DNA of 64,000 nucleotides from Bacillota bacterium (GTDB lineage: Bacteria; Bacillota; Bacilli; Paenibacillales; Paenibacillaceae): the NCBI GenBank assembly GCA_023460795.1, contig JAEWPC010000033.1, positions 124,001-188,000 of the forward strand, written 5' to 3'. A program made the position numbers and the translations under genes. Every line of letters starts with the position of its first letter. Positions within the stretch are counted from its first letter, which is position 1. The notes under the pieces were generated by a model, which was not told the DNA's origin, ran no database searches, and saw only the letters and a program-made list of their open reading frames with translations. This document shows, piece after piece, positions 16,281 to 25,372 of this stretch.

Positions 16281-16736
16281 ATGGCAGATACGACGACCGT
16301 TCTCAACGACGCGCTTTACGCGCAGCTACAGAAACAAACTTTCGCGCTCCTCCACACCGTAGACGCCGACAACGGCAGTCCGACGACTAGCGCAATCTCG
16401 TGGATTTACGCCGTAGATCCGACGCGGCTGCGCCTTGCCTTGGACGCCCGGTCCCGTCTTGTCGCCAATATGGCGAAGAACCCCGAGACAAGCATAACGC
16501 TGTTCGGCGGCGGAACCGTTCATGCGGTTTACGGCCAAGCGGTTAACGTTACGGATCACCTGGAAGGCGTTCCGTTCCCGCTTGCATGCGTAGACATCGA
16601 GATTTCGGCCGTTAGAGAAGCCATGTTCTACGGCGCTCGTCTGATCTCTGTTCCGGAAGTGGAGAAAACCTACGATAAAAGAGCCGCCGACCGCTTGGAT
16701 GGACAAGTGTTCGACGCGATGAAGAAAGCCCAGTGA
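16281..16736 (+). CDS. Pyridoxamine 5'-phosphate oxidase-like (FMN-binding split barrel) protein
   Basis: This 151-residue protein has the pattern of the PPOX-like split barrel: a helix, LLHTVDADNGSPTTSAISW, LRLALDARSRLVANM, then ITLFGGGTVHAVYGQA. It probably binds flavin or haem, but no substrate can be named. It lies between the LCP gene and ylaJ, where B. subtilis has the yla genes, so it may correspond to YlaL; that link rests on position. It has its own promoter and shares a bidirectional terminator with ylaJ. Confidence 0.68.
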   Translation: MADTTTVLNDALYAQLQKQTFALLHTVDADNGSPTTSAISWIYAVDPTRLRLALDARSRLVANMAKNPETSITLFGGGTVHAVYGQAVNVTDHLEGVPFPLACVDIEISAVREAMFYGARLISVPEVEKTYDKRAADRLDGQVFDAMKKAQ

Positions 16737-16757
16737 GCTCATTTCACTGGGCTTTCT
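16725..16757. terminator. Bidirectional terminator between the PPOX-like gene and ylaJ
   Basis: AAAGCCCAGTGA (overlapping the last codons and stop of the plus-strand gene) pairs with TCACTGGGCTTT, 12 bp with a 7-nt loop. Confidence 0.85.
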
Positions 16758-16764
16758 GTCGTTA

Positions 16765-17331
16765 TTAGCGGCTTGTCCGGCCGTTGAGCTCGTTCACGTT
16801 AGACGTCCCATGGTTCTCGGGGGACTGAGGCGGAACGATATTGCGGGGAATTTGCGGCACGAGCCGGCCAACGATATCGGCCAACTCCTCCGCGAAGCCG
16901 GCAATGGGCCTTCCGCCTTGGATGTCGGCTCTCATCTCGCGCAGCCGCTGGCGCAGGTCCATATCCGCGGTTACGAGCGCATCGACCCCGTATGGGTCTT
17001 TGCGGAAAGCTTCCGCTACCGCATATTTCACCGTACCGACCTGCGCGCGTTCCATTCGTTCGTCAACGTCGATGCCGACGATGGCGTATTTGCCGAATAC
17101 GACGCAGTTCGCGCCTTTAACGCCCGGTATGCCGCGGGCAAGCTGCTCTAAATGAGCGGCAACCTGCTTCGAATCGGCGCCAGCGATTCTGGACGGCGTC
17201 GTGGATTGCGCTTGAACCCCGCCGTTATTCTGGTTCGGCGCCGACGATCGGTTTCCGCAGCCTGTCACGCTCGTTGCAACGCCTAACAGCAAGAGCAGCG
17301 AGCTGCAGGCGATTCTCATATTCCGATGCAT
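16765..17331 (-). CDS. ylaJ: YhcN/YlaJ-family sporulation lipoprotein
   Basis: This 188-residue lipoprotein has signal peptide SSLLLLLGVATSVTGC with a lipobox Cys at about 25, a low-complexity linker, then the YhcN/YlaJ domain (HLEQLARGIPGV, VVGKY-like CVVFGKYAIVGIDVD, VKYAVAEAFRKDPYG, DALVTADMDL). Members sit in the inner spore membrane and influence germination or cortex assembly. The gene is convergent to the PPOX-like gene and divergent from phoH; ylaJ and ylaK are also neighbours in B. subtilis. Confidence 0.87.
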   Translation of the reverse strand: MHRNMRIACSSLLLLLGVATSVTGCGNRSSAPNQNNGGVQAQSTTPSRIAGADSKQVAAHLEQLARGIPGVKGANCVVFGKYAIVGIDVDERMERAQVGTVKYAVAEAFRKDPYGVDALVTADMDLRQRLREMRADIQGGRPIAGFAEELADIVGRLVPQIPRNIVPPQSPENHGTSNVNELNGRTSR

Positions 17332-17535
17332 AGATCTGGTTCACCACCCTAGTCTGGAGGGATGCCCGGTAAGCCGAACGGACGACGCGGCCCGCGCGAT
17401 GCCGTCGGCTTTCACAGGATGAGGATTATCGATGGTTGTAGTGTTCCCTGACGTGCGCGCACTATGTAACGTAAAGCCATACGCGTTATCGGAAGCTATT
17501 CGTAAGCTAATCCGCTGATCCGGGAGGGAATACGA

Positions 17536-18867
17536 ATGAGAAAAATTTACGTGCTCGATACGAACGTGCTGCTGCATGATCCTCTCTCCTTGTATGCCTT
17601 CGAAGACAATGAAGTCATCATCCCGTCCATCGTGCTTGAAGAGATCGACTCGAAGAAGAGGCTGGCCGACGAGATCGGACGCAACGCCAGGAACATCTCG
17701 CGGGAGCTGGATCGCATGCGGGAGCTCGGGCAATTGCACAACGGAGTACCGTTGCCGCACGGCGGTTTGCTAAAGGTGGAAATGAATCATCGCCGCTTCG
17801 TCAGAGTGCAGGAATCGTTCGGCGAGATGACCAACGATAACCGAATTCTCGCGGTGGCGTTGAATTATCATATGGAGGAGCAGGAGAGCGATGAGCCGCG
17901 CCCGGTCATCATCGTCAGCAAAGACGTCCTCGTGCGGGTGAAAGCCGACGTGCTCGGCATTCCCGCGCAAGATTATTTGTCCGATCACGTCCCGTCCGTA
18001 TCCGATCAATATTCGGGGCATCTGACGCTGCACGTTCATCCGTCCGTCATCGACGAATTTTATTCCTACAGAATACTGACGATCCAGCAGTTGGGGATCA
18101 GAACGGCGCTCCACCCCAACGAGTTCGTTATCCTGCGGGATGAGCTGGGAACGTCCAAGTCGGCGCTGCTTAAAGTGTCTCCCGACGGGAAGAAGCTGGA
18201 GCCGCTGCATATGAGCAACGATCCGGTGTGGGGCATTACGGCCCGCAACGCCCAGCAGAGGATGGCGCTCGAGCTGCTGCTGAACGACGATATCCCGCTC
18301 GTCACGTTGACGGGCAGGGCGGGTACGGGCAAGACGCTGCTTACGCTTGCGGCCGGGCTGATGAAGGTCGAAGACGAGCACAAGTTCAAGAAGCTGCTGA
18401 TCGCGAGGCCGGTCGTGCCTATGGGGAAGGACATCGGATATTTGCCGGGGGAGAAGGACGAGAAGCTGCGTCCGTGGATGCAGCCGATCTACGATAATCT
18501 CGAGTATTTGTTCGATACGAAGAAGTCCGCTGATCTCGATAAAATATTGATGGGCCTAGGAAGCATTCAAGTCGAGGCGCTCACCTACATTCGCGGCCGC
18601 TCGATTCCGGGACAATTCATTATCATTGACGAAGCGCAAAATCTTAGCAAGCATGAAGTGAAGACGATCGTATCGCGGGTCGGTGAGAACAGTAAAATCG
18701 TCCTTCTCGGCGATCCCGAGCAGATCGACCACCCGTATCTCGATTCCCAAAGCAACGGTTTAACGTATTTGGTCGAGCGATTCAAGGAGGAAGGGATCAG
18801 CGGGCATGTCACTTTAGAGAAGGGCGAGCGCTCGCGATTGGCGCAGCTGGCTACGGAGCGGCTCTAA
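17536..18867 (+). CDS. phoH: PhoH-family ATPase with PIN domain (YlaK type)
   Basis: This 443-residue protein joins an N-terminal PIN nuclease-like domain (VLDTNVLLHDP at 6-16, LEEIDSKK, TNDNRILAVAL) to a PhoH NTPase domain. The latter shows Walker A TGRAGTGKT (about 258-266), RPVVPMGKDIGYLPG, Walker B FIIIDEAQN and LLGDPEQID. Such PhoH2 proteins are RNA helicases/ribonucleases. The 3' end overlaps the stop of the minus-strand gene by 4 bases, with no terminator between them. Confidence 0.92.
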   Translation: MRKIYVLDTNVLLHDPLSLYAFEDNEVIIPSIVLEEIDSKKRLADEIGRNARNISRELDRMRELGQLHNGVPLPHGGLLKVEMNHRRFVRVQESFGEMTNDNRILAVALNYHMEEQESDEPRPVIIVSKDVLVRVKADVLGIPAQDYLSDHVPSVSDQYSGHLTLHVHPSVIDEFYSYRILTIQQLGIRTALHPNEFVILRDELGTSKSALLKVSPDGKKLEPLHMSNDPVWGITARNAQQRMALELLLNDDIPLVTLTGRAGTGKTLLTLAAGLMKVEDEHKFKKLLIARPVVPMGKDIGYLPGEKDEKLRPWMQPIYDNLEYLFDTKKSADLDKILMGLGSIQVEALTYIRGRSIPGQFIIIDEAQNLSKHEVKTIVSRVGENSKIVLLGDPEQIDHPYLDSQSNGLTYLVERFKEEGISGHVTLEKGERSRLAQLATERL

Positions 18868-19370
18868 TACTCCCACGCCGCGGCACAGCCATAGGCTCGG
18901 GCGACGCGGTCCGCCAGCGGTGCGAGTTGCCGGTCGATCAAGTGCACGCTTCTTTCGGAGGACGATAGGGTACCGATGAGATGCTCTTCCAATTGCAACA
19001 GAGCCGGGGCGGGTTCCGCTTCCGGCTTTGTCGCCGTTATCCGGAACGCAGCGACGAGATGAAGGTCGAAGATGACGTTGCCCGAGCGAGTATGGATCGC
19101 ATAATCCTCGTACAAAGCGTCAGCTTTGAATGGGTGGAGTCCCGTCGGGGACGGCATCAAGAGCTCCAGTTTCTCATAATCGATCTCTTGCGCATCAAGA
19201 TAATCCGCCGCATCGCACGCCGACTCAGGCGACTCGAACAATAGAATATCCTCCGCGCGGTCGACCGGCTTAGCTACCTTAACGAGTTCGTCCATGAAAT
19301 CGTCGGACGTAGCAACGCGGCGATTAGACGGGCTTAAGATCAGCTCGATACCGGAAATTCGGACCAGCAT
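18864..19370 (-). CDS. Protein of unknown function
   Basis: This 168-residue soluble, acidic protein has no signal or membrane segment. It opens with a beta-rich stretch (MLVRISGIELILSPS), and has an ESACDAADYLDAQEIDYEKLELL helix pair in the middle and a C-terminal end AYGCAAAWEY. I do not recognise a family. Its stop (TAG, minus strand) overlaps the phoH stop by 4 bases. The divergent upstream gene encodes a solute-binding-like protein. Codon use is like that of its neighbours. Confidence 0.68.
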   Translation of the reverse strand: MLVRISGIELILSPSNRRVATSDDFMDELVKVAKPVDRAEDILLFESPESACDAADYLDAQEIDYEKLELLMPSPTGLHPFKADALYEDYAIHTRSGNVIFDLHLVAAFRITATKPEAEPAPALLQLEEHLIGTLSSSERSVHLIDRQLAPLADRVARAYGCAAAWEY

Positions 19371-19492
19371 AACGTGTACCTCCTCTTAATAAAGCGCTGT
19401 CACAAAAAACGAGACAGTACCGGATCATTCCTGTATGATGGAGATATGTAGCATTGGCAGCCTTACATAATGCGATGAAAAAGGTGACTGCA

Positions 19493-20869
19493 GTGGCGCG
19501 TCGGAAGATCGCCCTAATCCTTATATTGGTCGGAATGATGGTACTCATTCTCTCTCCTTGGAAGGAGCCCTCGCGGGTACAGACCGCCATTCCGGCGGTC
19601 GCGGTTCCGCAGACGGAGCCGGCGTTCGTCTCCGAACCCGTCGAATTGGCGAAGCCGGCTCGCTTGTCCGTAGCGGTGGCGATGGAGGAAGAAGCTTTCC
19701 AGGCGCTGGCCGAGCAGAACGTCGATTTTCGCAAGCGGCATCGGGACATTACGGTAACGCTCACGCGCGTGGATCCGGACAACGCCTATCGATACTTCCG
19801 GCGGGCATCCGAGATGGAGGAAGCGGCGGACGTCATGCTGCTTAACAGCGAGTGGGTAAGCGAATTCGCCGCTTCCGGTTATTTGCTGCCCGTCGAAGCC
19901 GCTTTTGTCGGGAAAGCCGAAGCCGAGCAGTTCGACGCGCTGATCGCGCCCGTGAAGTGGAACGATTATAAGTGGGGAGTTCCCCTTGACTTCGATCCTT
20001 ACGTTCTCGTATGGAACGAGACGTTGCTTGAACAATGGCTCGGGAGCGGCGTGTCGTTGCCGCTGACGATCGAGCAGTGGGGAGCCGTCGCCACCAAGAG
20101 CGCGGAGACGTTCGACAACCCGGTCTTCTTGGATGAGCAACAGGACTCTGATGCTAGCCGGCCATCGTCAGGTCCGATCGGTTGGTTGTCGATCGATCCT
20201 AACGATCCTTATGCGCTCCTCTCATGGCTGGAGAACGCGGCCGGCGTCCGGACGGACACGCTGTGGACGGACGGCGGAGAGAGCTGGGCCGCAACGCCGC
20301 TAGGGAATGCTCTTGAGCTATTCGAAGCTTATAGACCCGGCGTAAGATATGCCTCTTCGGCGGCAACGGTATGGGATCAACTGTACGACGGAGAGACGTT
20401 GGTCGCCGTGGTGCCGTATTCCACCGCCATGGGACTGATGGACGACGACGATAGCCATCCTTCGATACAGCTCAAGCTCGATCATTCCTCCTGGAAGCTG
20501 CCTTACGTATGGCCGCGCGGAATGAGCTACGTGTTGTCTTCCGGCACGACCGTCGAGGAGGCGGCGATGACTTGGATATCGGAAATGACGGATGCTTCCA
20601 TTCAGTCGGCGAACGAGAAGAGGCTAGACCGGCTGCCCGTCTATCGATCCATCTATGACAGCGATACGGGTAAGCTATCGAACCTGTTGCCTTCGCGAGG
20701 CGGGCAGGCGTTCCCGAACCAAGCCGCTTCCATGGGAGGCCCGGAGCTTACAGGGCGTCTGCTGCAATTGAAGTCGTTATGGCAGCAGTTCGCGGCTGGC
20801 CAGCTTTCGATAGACGATTGGAAGCGCTCGTGGTCTGAGTCGTTATCCGACTTTAAGCGCAACGATTAG
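19493..20869 (+). CDS. Membrane-anchored extracellular solute-binding-like protein
   Basis: This 458-residue protein has a basic start (MARRK), one uncleaved-looking membrane segment (IALILILVGMMVLILSPW), a Pro/Val-rich linker and an extracytoplasmic domain with the layout of ABC-transporter substrate-binding proteins (LSVAVAMEEEAFQALAEQN, DVMLLNSEWVSEFAASGYLLPVE, KWGVPLDFDPYVLVWNETLL). No lipobox Cys is present and no permease genes are adjacent, so transport is doubtful; it may be a sensor or anchored binding protein. GTG 19493 has AAGGTGA seven bases upstream. The last 27 bases overlap the convergent gene. Confidence 0.75.
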   Translation: MARRKIALILILVGMMVLILSPWKEPSRVQTAIPAVAVPQTEPAFVSEPVELAKPARLSVAVAMEEEAFQALAEQNVDFRKRHRDITVTLTRVDPDNAYRYFRRASEMEEAADVMLLNSEWVSEFAASGYLLPVEAAFVGKAEAEQFDALIAPVKWNDYKWGVPLDFDPYVLVWNETLLEQWLGSGVSLPLTIEQWGAVATKSAETFDNPVFLDEQQDSDASRPSSGPIGWLSIDPNDPYALLSWLENAAGVRTDTLWTDGGESWAATPLGNALELFEAYRPGVRYASSAATVWDQLYDGETLVAVVPYSTAMGLMDDDDSHPSIQLKLDHSSWKLPYVWPRGMSYVLSSGTTVEEAAMTWISEMTDASIQSANEKRLDRLPVYRSIYDSDTGKLSNLLPSRGGQAFPNQAASMGGPELTGRLLQLKSLWQQFAAGQLSIDDWKRSWSESLSDFKRND

Positions 20870-21925
20870 CTTTCCGTCTTCCATCGTGACGCTTTGGGCT
20901 TTCACGTACTTGATCAGCTTCTGCGGATAGAAACCGAGATCGAATTCGCGCTCTAGGTCGGCGCGCGTCGTATCCGGAAGGGCGAGTCCGTTGAAAACGA
21001 GTTTATCGACATGAAAGAGGATGGCGTTCTCCGGCTCGTTAACGACTTCGTACCGCCCTTGGATCATGACGCTGATGTTGCCGTTGTCGCCGTTCATCGT
21101 CAGCAATCCGTCATCGAACGTAAAAGCAAAATCCTTAAACCGATCGTCCTTGGATCTAAGGAATTCGTTCAATTGCTCGTCGGTGATCGTCAGCTTGGCT
21201 TTAAGCCCGCTCGTCTGCAGCATGCCGGGCGTATCCTTGACCCACTGCGGCAAGTCGTGCATGGCGTCAGCAAGCGCCCTGAAATGCTGTTTCACCTCGT
21301 ACAGTCCGACGTTGTTCCAGTAGGCCTGGAGTTCGTCCATCAATCGCCGAAGCAGCTCGGAATCGCCGCTTGCGGCCAAAGCGTTGTCGACCTCTTGCTG
21401 CAAGGAGGTAATCCGTTTGCGCTGGGCGACGAGCTGCTGCGAGACCGAATCCAGCTCCGATTGGTGTTTCTGCAGCTCGGCGTAGCCGTTCTTCAGCTCA
21501 TCGTATTGATCCGCGTACTGATCCATCGTTCTTTGATCGGACCTGACGATGAGGTCCATCATGTCCCAAGCGCGAATGAGTTCGGGCAGCGACTTGGAAT
21601 GGAGTAGCGCATCAAGCCAGAAATCCTTGTGGCCCATATAATATTCGCGAAGCACGCGACCGGCTTTCTCGCGCTGCACGGCGATCGCGATTTCTTGCTG
21701 TGCCAGGCTTTTCTCGGTTGTCTCGATCGAGGATTGCGTCTCCTCGCTAAGCTTGGATATTCGTTCGATTTCCCTGTCCAGCTCGACGACGGATAAGCTT
21801 TTCTCGAGCAGCTGCCTCGTCTCCTCGTCCATCGGCTCCGCGTTAATCGGAACAAGCGCTTCGGCTCTCGCGATGACAAGCAGCAAGGCGATAACGATGA
21901 GGACGGCCCATCTCAGCCGATGCAT
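20843..21925 (-). CDS. Exported coiled-coil protein
   Basis: This 360-residue protein has a signal peptide (MHRLRWAVLIVIALLLVIARAEA) followed by a long heptad-rich helix, roughly residues 35-190 (LDREIERISKLSEETQSSI and similar). The beginning resembles the N-terminal coiled coil of PcsB/FtsX-partner proteins, but the catalytic CHAP or peptidase domain of those proteins is missing. The C-terminal 150 residues form a separate domain (FAFTFDDGLLTMNGDNGN, VALKVG) I cannot assign. It may regulate a wall hydrolase; this is inference. It overlaps the convergent gene by 27 bases. Confidence 0.72.
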   Translation of the reverse strand: MHRLRWAVLIVIALLLVIARAEALVPINAEPMDEETRQLLEKSLSVVELDREIERISKLSEETQSSIETTEKSLAQQEIAIAVQREKAGRVLREYYMGHKDFWLDALLHSKSLPELIRAWDMMDLIVRSDQRTMDQYADQYDELKNGYAELQKHQSELDSVSQQLVAQRKRITSLQQEVDNALAASGDSELLRRLMDELQAYWNNVGLYEVKQHFRALADAMHDLPQWVKDTPGMLQTSGLKAKLTITDEQLNEFLRSKDDRFKDFAFTFDDGLLTMNGDNGNISVMIQGRYEVVNEPENAILFHVDKLVFNGLALPDTTRADLEREFDLGFYPQKLIKYVKAQSVTMEDGKLIVALKVG

Positions 21926-21998
21926 GCCACTCCTCCTTTCGGATGCGGTCGTTCTTGACTATTATAATAGGTCATCACTTTTGGGGAAAGGTACCGAT

Positions 21999-23123
21999 AT
22001 GATGCATGCCAACCGATCAACAACGCCGTTAACGGCAATCCTAAGAGCGGAAATCGAGAAGTTGTCCGCGATCTCCTTTCACCATTATATGTCGCTTTGT
22101 CTCTATCATCCCGAATATGGCTATTATCGTTCCGGCAAGACGCGGGTCGGGCGAGAGGGAGATTTCTATACGAGCGCGTACGTTGGGGAAATCATGGGCG
22201 AGCAATTGGCGGGAGTGATCGCGCGATTAGCGGACGAACGATTCGCCGGCCCGAGCACCGTTGAAGTCGTCGATTGGGGCGGGGGAACCGGACGATTAAG
22301 CCGGGCGATGCTGGATGCTTGGTCCAAGAGCGGCGAGACGGGAAGACGGTTCGAGTTAACGGTGATCGAAGGAAATCCCGAACATCGCAAGGAAGCCGGC
22401 GAGCAGCTGGCATCGTACATCGATGCCGGAACCGCGCGGGTAATCGAAGGACGGCAAGGCGCGTTGCCCGATTGGAGCGATCGACCCGTTGTCGTCGTAG
22501 CGAACGAGCTGCTGGATGCGTTTGCCGTTCATCGGATCGTGAAGCGCGAGGACCGGATTTGCGAATGGGGCGTGAAATGGGACGAGCGTTCCGAGAGCTT
22601 CGCTCCATGTTTGCTAACGGAGTGCGAGACGAACTGGTCCGCCTGGCTGGAGGAACAGGGTATAACGCTATTGGAAGGCCAGACAGTCGAGGCGAATCCG
22701 GACGCGGCGGAGTGGATTCGGGAGTTAGCGCCACGAGTGAGCAGTGGGCTGCTAATCCTAATTGACTACGGAGACGAAGCGGCGGAGCTGTCCGCGCCTC
22801 ACCGCATGGACGGAACGTTGCTCTGTTACGCCAAGCATCGCGCCCACAACGACCCTTATTACATCCCCGGCGAACAAGACTTGACCGCGCACGTCAACTT
22901 CAGCCATATGCGCCGCGCGGCTGAACAGGCGGGCTGGCGCCAAATATGGTACGGCACGCAGAAGCGGTTCCTGGTCGAATCCGGCGTAATGGAGAAGCTC
23001 GCCGAACACCGGATCGCGGATCCGTTCCATCCGATAGCGAAGCGCAATCGTGCTATCCGCCAGTTGCTTCTGTCCGACAACATGAGCGAGCTATTCAAAG
23101 TGCAAATTTTCGAACGAGCCTAA
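21999..23123 (+). CDS. MidA/NDUFAF7-type SAM-dependent methyltransferase
   Basis: This 374-residue protein has the DUF185 pattern: HYMSLCLYHPEYGYYRSGK, REGDFYTSAYVG and the SAM-binding loop VEVVDWGGGTGRLSRAML (about 85-105), followed by VANELLDAFAVHRI and DYGDEA. The mitochondrial relative methylates an arginine of complex I; bacterial substrates are mostly unknown. ATG 21999 follows GGGGAAAGG; earlier in-frame starts lie inside the divergent coiled-coil gene. The gene ends at a bidirectional terminator. Confidence 0.85.
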   Translation: MMHANRSTTPLTAILRAEIEKLSAISFHHYMSLCLYHPEYGYYRSGKTRVGREGDFYTSAYVGEIMGEQLAGVIARLADERFAGPSTVEVVDWGGGTGRLSRAMLDAWSKSGETGRRFELTVIEGNPEHRKEAGEQLASYIDAGTARVIEGRQGALPDWSDRPVVVVANELLDAFAVHRIVKREDRICEWGVKWDERSESFAPCLLTECETNWSAWLEEQGITLLEGQTVEANPDAAEWIRELAPRVSSGLLILIDYGDEAAELSAPHRMDGTLLCYAKHRAHNDPYYIPGEQDLTAHVNFSHMRRAAEQAGWRQIWYGTQKRFLVESGVMEKLAEHRIADPFHPIAKRNRAIRQLLLSDNMSELFKVQIFERA

Positions 23124-23133
23124 TGGGCAACAT

Positions 23134-23179
23134 AAAAACCGGGTACATGCAGATTCTCGTCTGCGTATACCCGGTTTTG
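23134..23179. terminator. Bidirectional terminator between the MidA-type gene and yqgY
   Basis: AAAACCGGGTA pairs with TACCCGGTTTT, with an inner GCAGA/TCTGC stem. Confidence 0.88.
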
Positions 23180-23195
23180 CTCGTTATGGTTGGTT

Positions 23196-23432
23196 TTACA
23201 ATGGAATTCCCATTTCGAAGACGGACCAATAGGTGAACCCGAGGAATGCGAGAACCATGTATCCCCAGAACATCATGAGGTATGTCCGTTCCGAGAAGTT
23301 CAAGTATCCCAGCAAGAAGAATGCAGCTGTCTGGAAGAAGAACAGAAGCGACATCTCATACATATCGCCCGCGAACGCCATCAGACCGATGACCAGCGTC
23401 CAGAAGCCAAGCACCCGAAACATACGTGCCAC
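23196..23432 (-). CDS. yqgY: YqgY-like membrane protein (DUF2626)
   Basis: This 78-residue protein has three membrane helices. MARMFRVLGFWT, GDMYEMSLLFF and GFTYWSVF line up with B. subtilis YqgY. No function is known. It has a well-placed promoter (23461-23489) and shares a bidirectional terminator with the convergent methyltransferase gene. Confidence 0.8.
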   Translation of the reverse strand: MARMFRVLGFWTLVIGLMAFAGDMYEMSLLFFFQTAAFFLLGYLNFSERTYLMMFWGYMVLAFLGFTYWSVFEMGIPL

Positions 23433-23460
23433 GAAGTATCCCCCTCTCTAACTAAAGCAT

Positions 23461-23489
23461 ATTATACCTTTTGCCCAAAATCGTGTAAA
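23461..23489 (-). promoter_or_regulatory. SigA-type promoter of yqgY
   Basis: On the minus strand TTTACA, a 17-base spacer and TATAAT, 29 bases before the yqgY start. Confidence 0.7.
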
Positions 23490-23593
23490 CCGCAACTCGT
23501 GACGAATTGGCAAACTTTTCGCTTTATCGATTAGCATTGCCCGCAGGCGGGCGAATTATGTTCGAGCGGAGGGTAATGCGCTTACAGCGAGAG

Positions 23594-23622
23594 GTATAGT
23601 GATTCAAAAAATGGTTATACAT
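23594..23622 (+). promoter_or_regulatory. Candidate forespore (SigF/SigG) promoter of rsfA
   Basis: GTATA (23594-23598), 14 bases, then GGTTATACAT (23613-23622) approaches the forespore consensus (GYATA, 15-16 bases, GGNNANANT). B. subtilis rsfA is forespore-expressed. The 14-base spacing is one short. Confidence 0.4.
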
Positions 23623-23716
23623 AGAAGTATCCGATAGATTCTATGAATTCTACTCCGGGCATAGAAATGTACAAAGACGTAAGCAGACGGAACTTAACAA
23701 GGAGGGAATAGCTCCA

Positions 23717-24364
23717 ATGACGGCTATTAGACAAGACGCATGGAGTCCGGACGACGATATGATCCTGGCGGAAGTCACCTTGCGTCATATAAGGGAAGGC
23801 AGCACCCAATTGGCAGCATTCGAAGAGGTCGGGCAGCGAATCGCCCGTACTTCCGCCGCATGCGGATTCCGTTGGAATAGCTGCGTTCGCAAAAGATACG
23901 ACGAAGCGATCGGGCTAGCCAAGCAACAGCGTCAGAAGCGCAATTACTTAAAGAAACAAGGCATTACGACGATTTCCGGTACGGACCGGATGATGGTCGA
24001 AGAAGTCGATTCGGCAGGCAAGAACGATCTATTATCCGCCGAATCCATGTCTTTGGAAGCGATTATACGCTATTTACGCCAATGGAAGAGCACGGTGCAA
24101 GAGATGAGCAGGCAAATCCGGCAGCTAGAGAAAGAATTGAAAGAGAAAGAAGACCGGCTAAGCGAATACAGAGAGCTGAACGAACGGTTGTCTAAAGAAG
24201 TGAACGAAGTTCAATCGGACTATCGGGTCGTCAACGATGACTACAAAGCGCTCATTCGGATTATGGACCGGGCTCGCAGACTCGCTTTCCTAACGGAAGA
24301 AGTCGACGAAGATCGGACAAGATTCAAGATGGACGCCAACGGAAATCTCGAACGTATCGAATAA
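23717..24364 (+). CDS. rsfA: RsfA-family forespore transcription regulator
   Basis: This 215-residue protein has an N-terminal Myb-like DNA-binding domain (RQDAWSPDDDMILAEVTLRHIREGSTQLAAF, then CGFRWNSCVRKRYDEAI) and a long C-terminal coiled coil (about 110-180). This is the RsfA/YlbO family, which modulates SigF-dependent genes in the forespore. The domain order, size and proximity to panE (ylbO-ylbP-ylbQ in B. subtilis) agree. The ribosome site is AAGGAGGG. A strong terminator follows. Confidence 0.88.
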   Translation: MTAIRQDAWSPDDDMILAEVTLRHIREGSTQLAAFEEVGQRIARTSAACGFRWNSCVRKRYDEAIGLAKQQRQKRNYLKKQGITTISGTDRMMVEEVDSAGKNDLLSAESMSLEAIIRYLRQWKSTVQEMSRQIRQLEKELKEKEDRLSEYRELNERLSKEVNEVQSDYRVVNDDYKALIRIMDRARRLAFLTEEVDEDRTRFKMDANGNLERIE

Positions 24365-24381
24365 CCGGCAAGCGTCAATCC

Positions 24382-24414
24382 GCCCGCGGGGACTATCCCC
24401 GCGGGCTTTGCTTT
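24382..24414 (+). terminator. Intrinsic terminator of rsfA
   Basis: GCCCGCGGGGA pairs with TCCCCGCGGGC (11 bp, 3-nt loop), followed by TTTGCTTT. Confidence 0.88.
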
Positions 24415-24456
24415 GGTATCGTTAGCACATGTAGAACGAATGGGAGGTAGACCGCC

Positions 24457-25368
24457 ATGTCGGCTTATCGCATCGTCGGGGGAGGGTCGCTGGGCTTGCT
24501 TCTCGCCGGGAAGCTCGCCGCTGCGGGCTTCGAGGTGACGGTCGTCACGAGAAGCGCCGAGCAGGCGAGCAAACTATCGGAGGACGGGATTACGCTAGAA
24601 GACGTCGTTACGGGATTGCCGAGCGTAACCGCGAACGTTCGCGCCGTATCGTGGGAAGACGCTCCCGAGACGGACGGGCTTACGTTGTTGACCGTGAAGC
24701 AAACGGCTCTGACGCCGGAATTCGTAGGTCGGATCGCCGATATCGTTCCGGTCGGAGGCGAGGTCGTCCTATTCCAGAACGGCATCGGACATGCGGAGAA
24801 GCTGCGAGCCGCGTTACCGGGTCGGATGATCATGCCGGCGGTAACGACGGAAGGGGCAAGAAGGGTCGGGCCGACGACCGTTCGCCATACCGGCCGGGGT
24901 GACACCCGCATCGGAGTGTCGGGATTGCTGGAAAGAAGTCTTGAACAGGCAGGATTTTCCGTGATTTTGTCGAACAAGTTGGAAAGTGACATTATGCGCA
25001 AGCTGCTCACTAACGCCGTCATTAATCCGCTTACGGCCTTGCTGCGTGTGAAGAACGGACAATTGCCTGCAACGCGGGAGCGTCTGGAGTTAATGCGCAG
25101 CCTGTTCGACGAAACGTTCGACATTGTACAAGCCTGCGGCTTCACGGAGGAGCGGGCAACGGCGTGGCAGTCGGTGCTGGACGTCTGCGAGAATACCAAA
25201 CACAACGAATCTTCCATGCTGCAGGACGTCGCGGCGGGAAGAGAGACGGAGATCGAAGCGATTAACGGTTCCGTGTGCCGGTTAGGGGCGGAGCTAGGCA
25301 GAAGGACGCCATGGAACGAGACGGTGACCGCGCTCGTGAAAGCTACTTATACAGGTAAGGGAGATTAA
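24457..25368 (+). CDS. panE: 2-dehydropantoate 2-reductase
   Basis: PanE makes pantoate from ketopantoate with NADPH, a step of coenzyme A synthesis. The 303-residue protein starts with a Rossmann fold (IVGGGSLGLLLAGKLA, 6-21), has FQNGIGHAE in the middle and the catalytic-lysine region RKLLTNAVINPLTAL (about 182). The C-terminal helical domain carries HNESSMLQDV and GRETEIEAINGSV, the substrate-binding motif. GGGAGGT precedes ATG 24457. The next gene begins 4 bases after the stop, so the pair is an operon. Confidence 0.9.
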   Translation: MSAYRIVGGGSLGLLLAGKLAAAGFEVTVVTRSAEQASKLSEDGITLEDVVTGLPSVTANVRAVSWEDAPETDGLTLLTVKQTALTPEFVGRIADIVPVGGEVVLFQNGIGHAEKLRAALPGRMIMPAVTTEGARRVGPTTVRHTGRGDTRIGVSGLLERSLEQAGFSVILSNKLESDIMRKLLTNAVINPLTALLRVKNGQLPATRERLELMRSLFDETFDIVQACGFTEERATAWQSVLDVCENTKHNESSMLQDVAAGRETEIEAINGSVCRLGAELGRRTPWNETVTALVKATYTGKGD

Positions 25369-25372
25369 AAAG

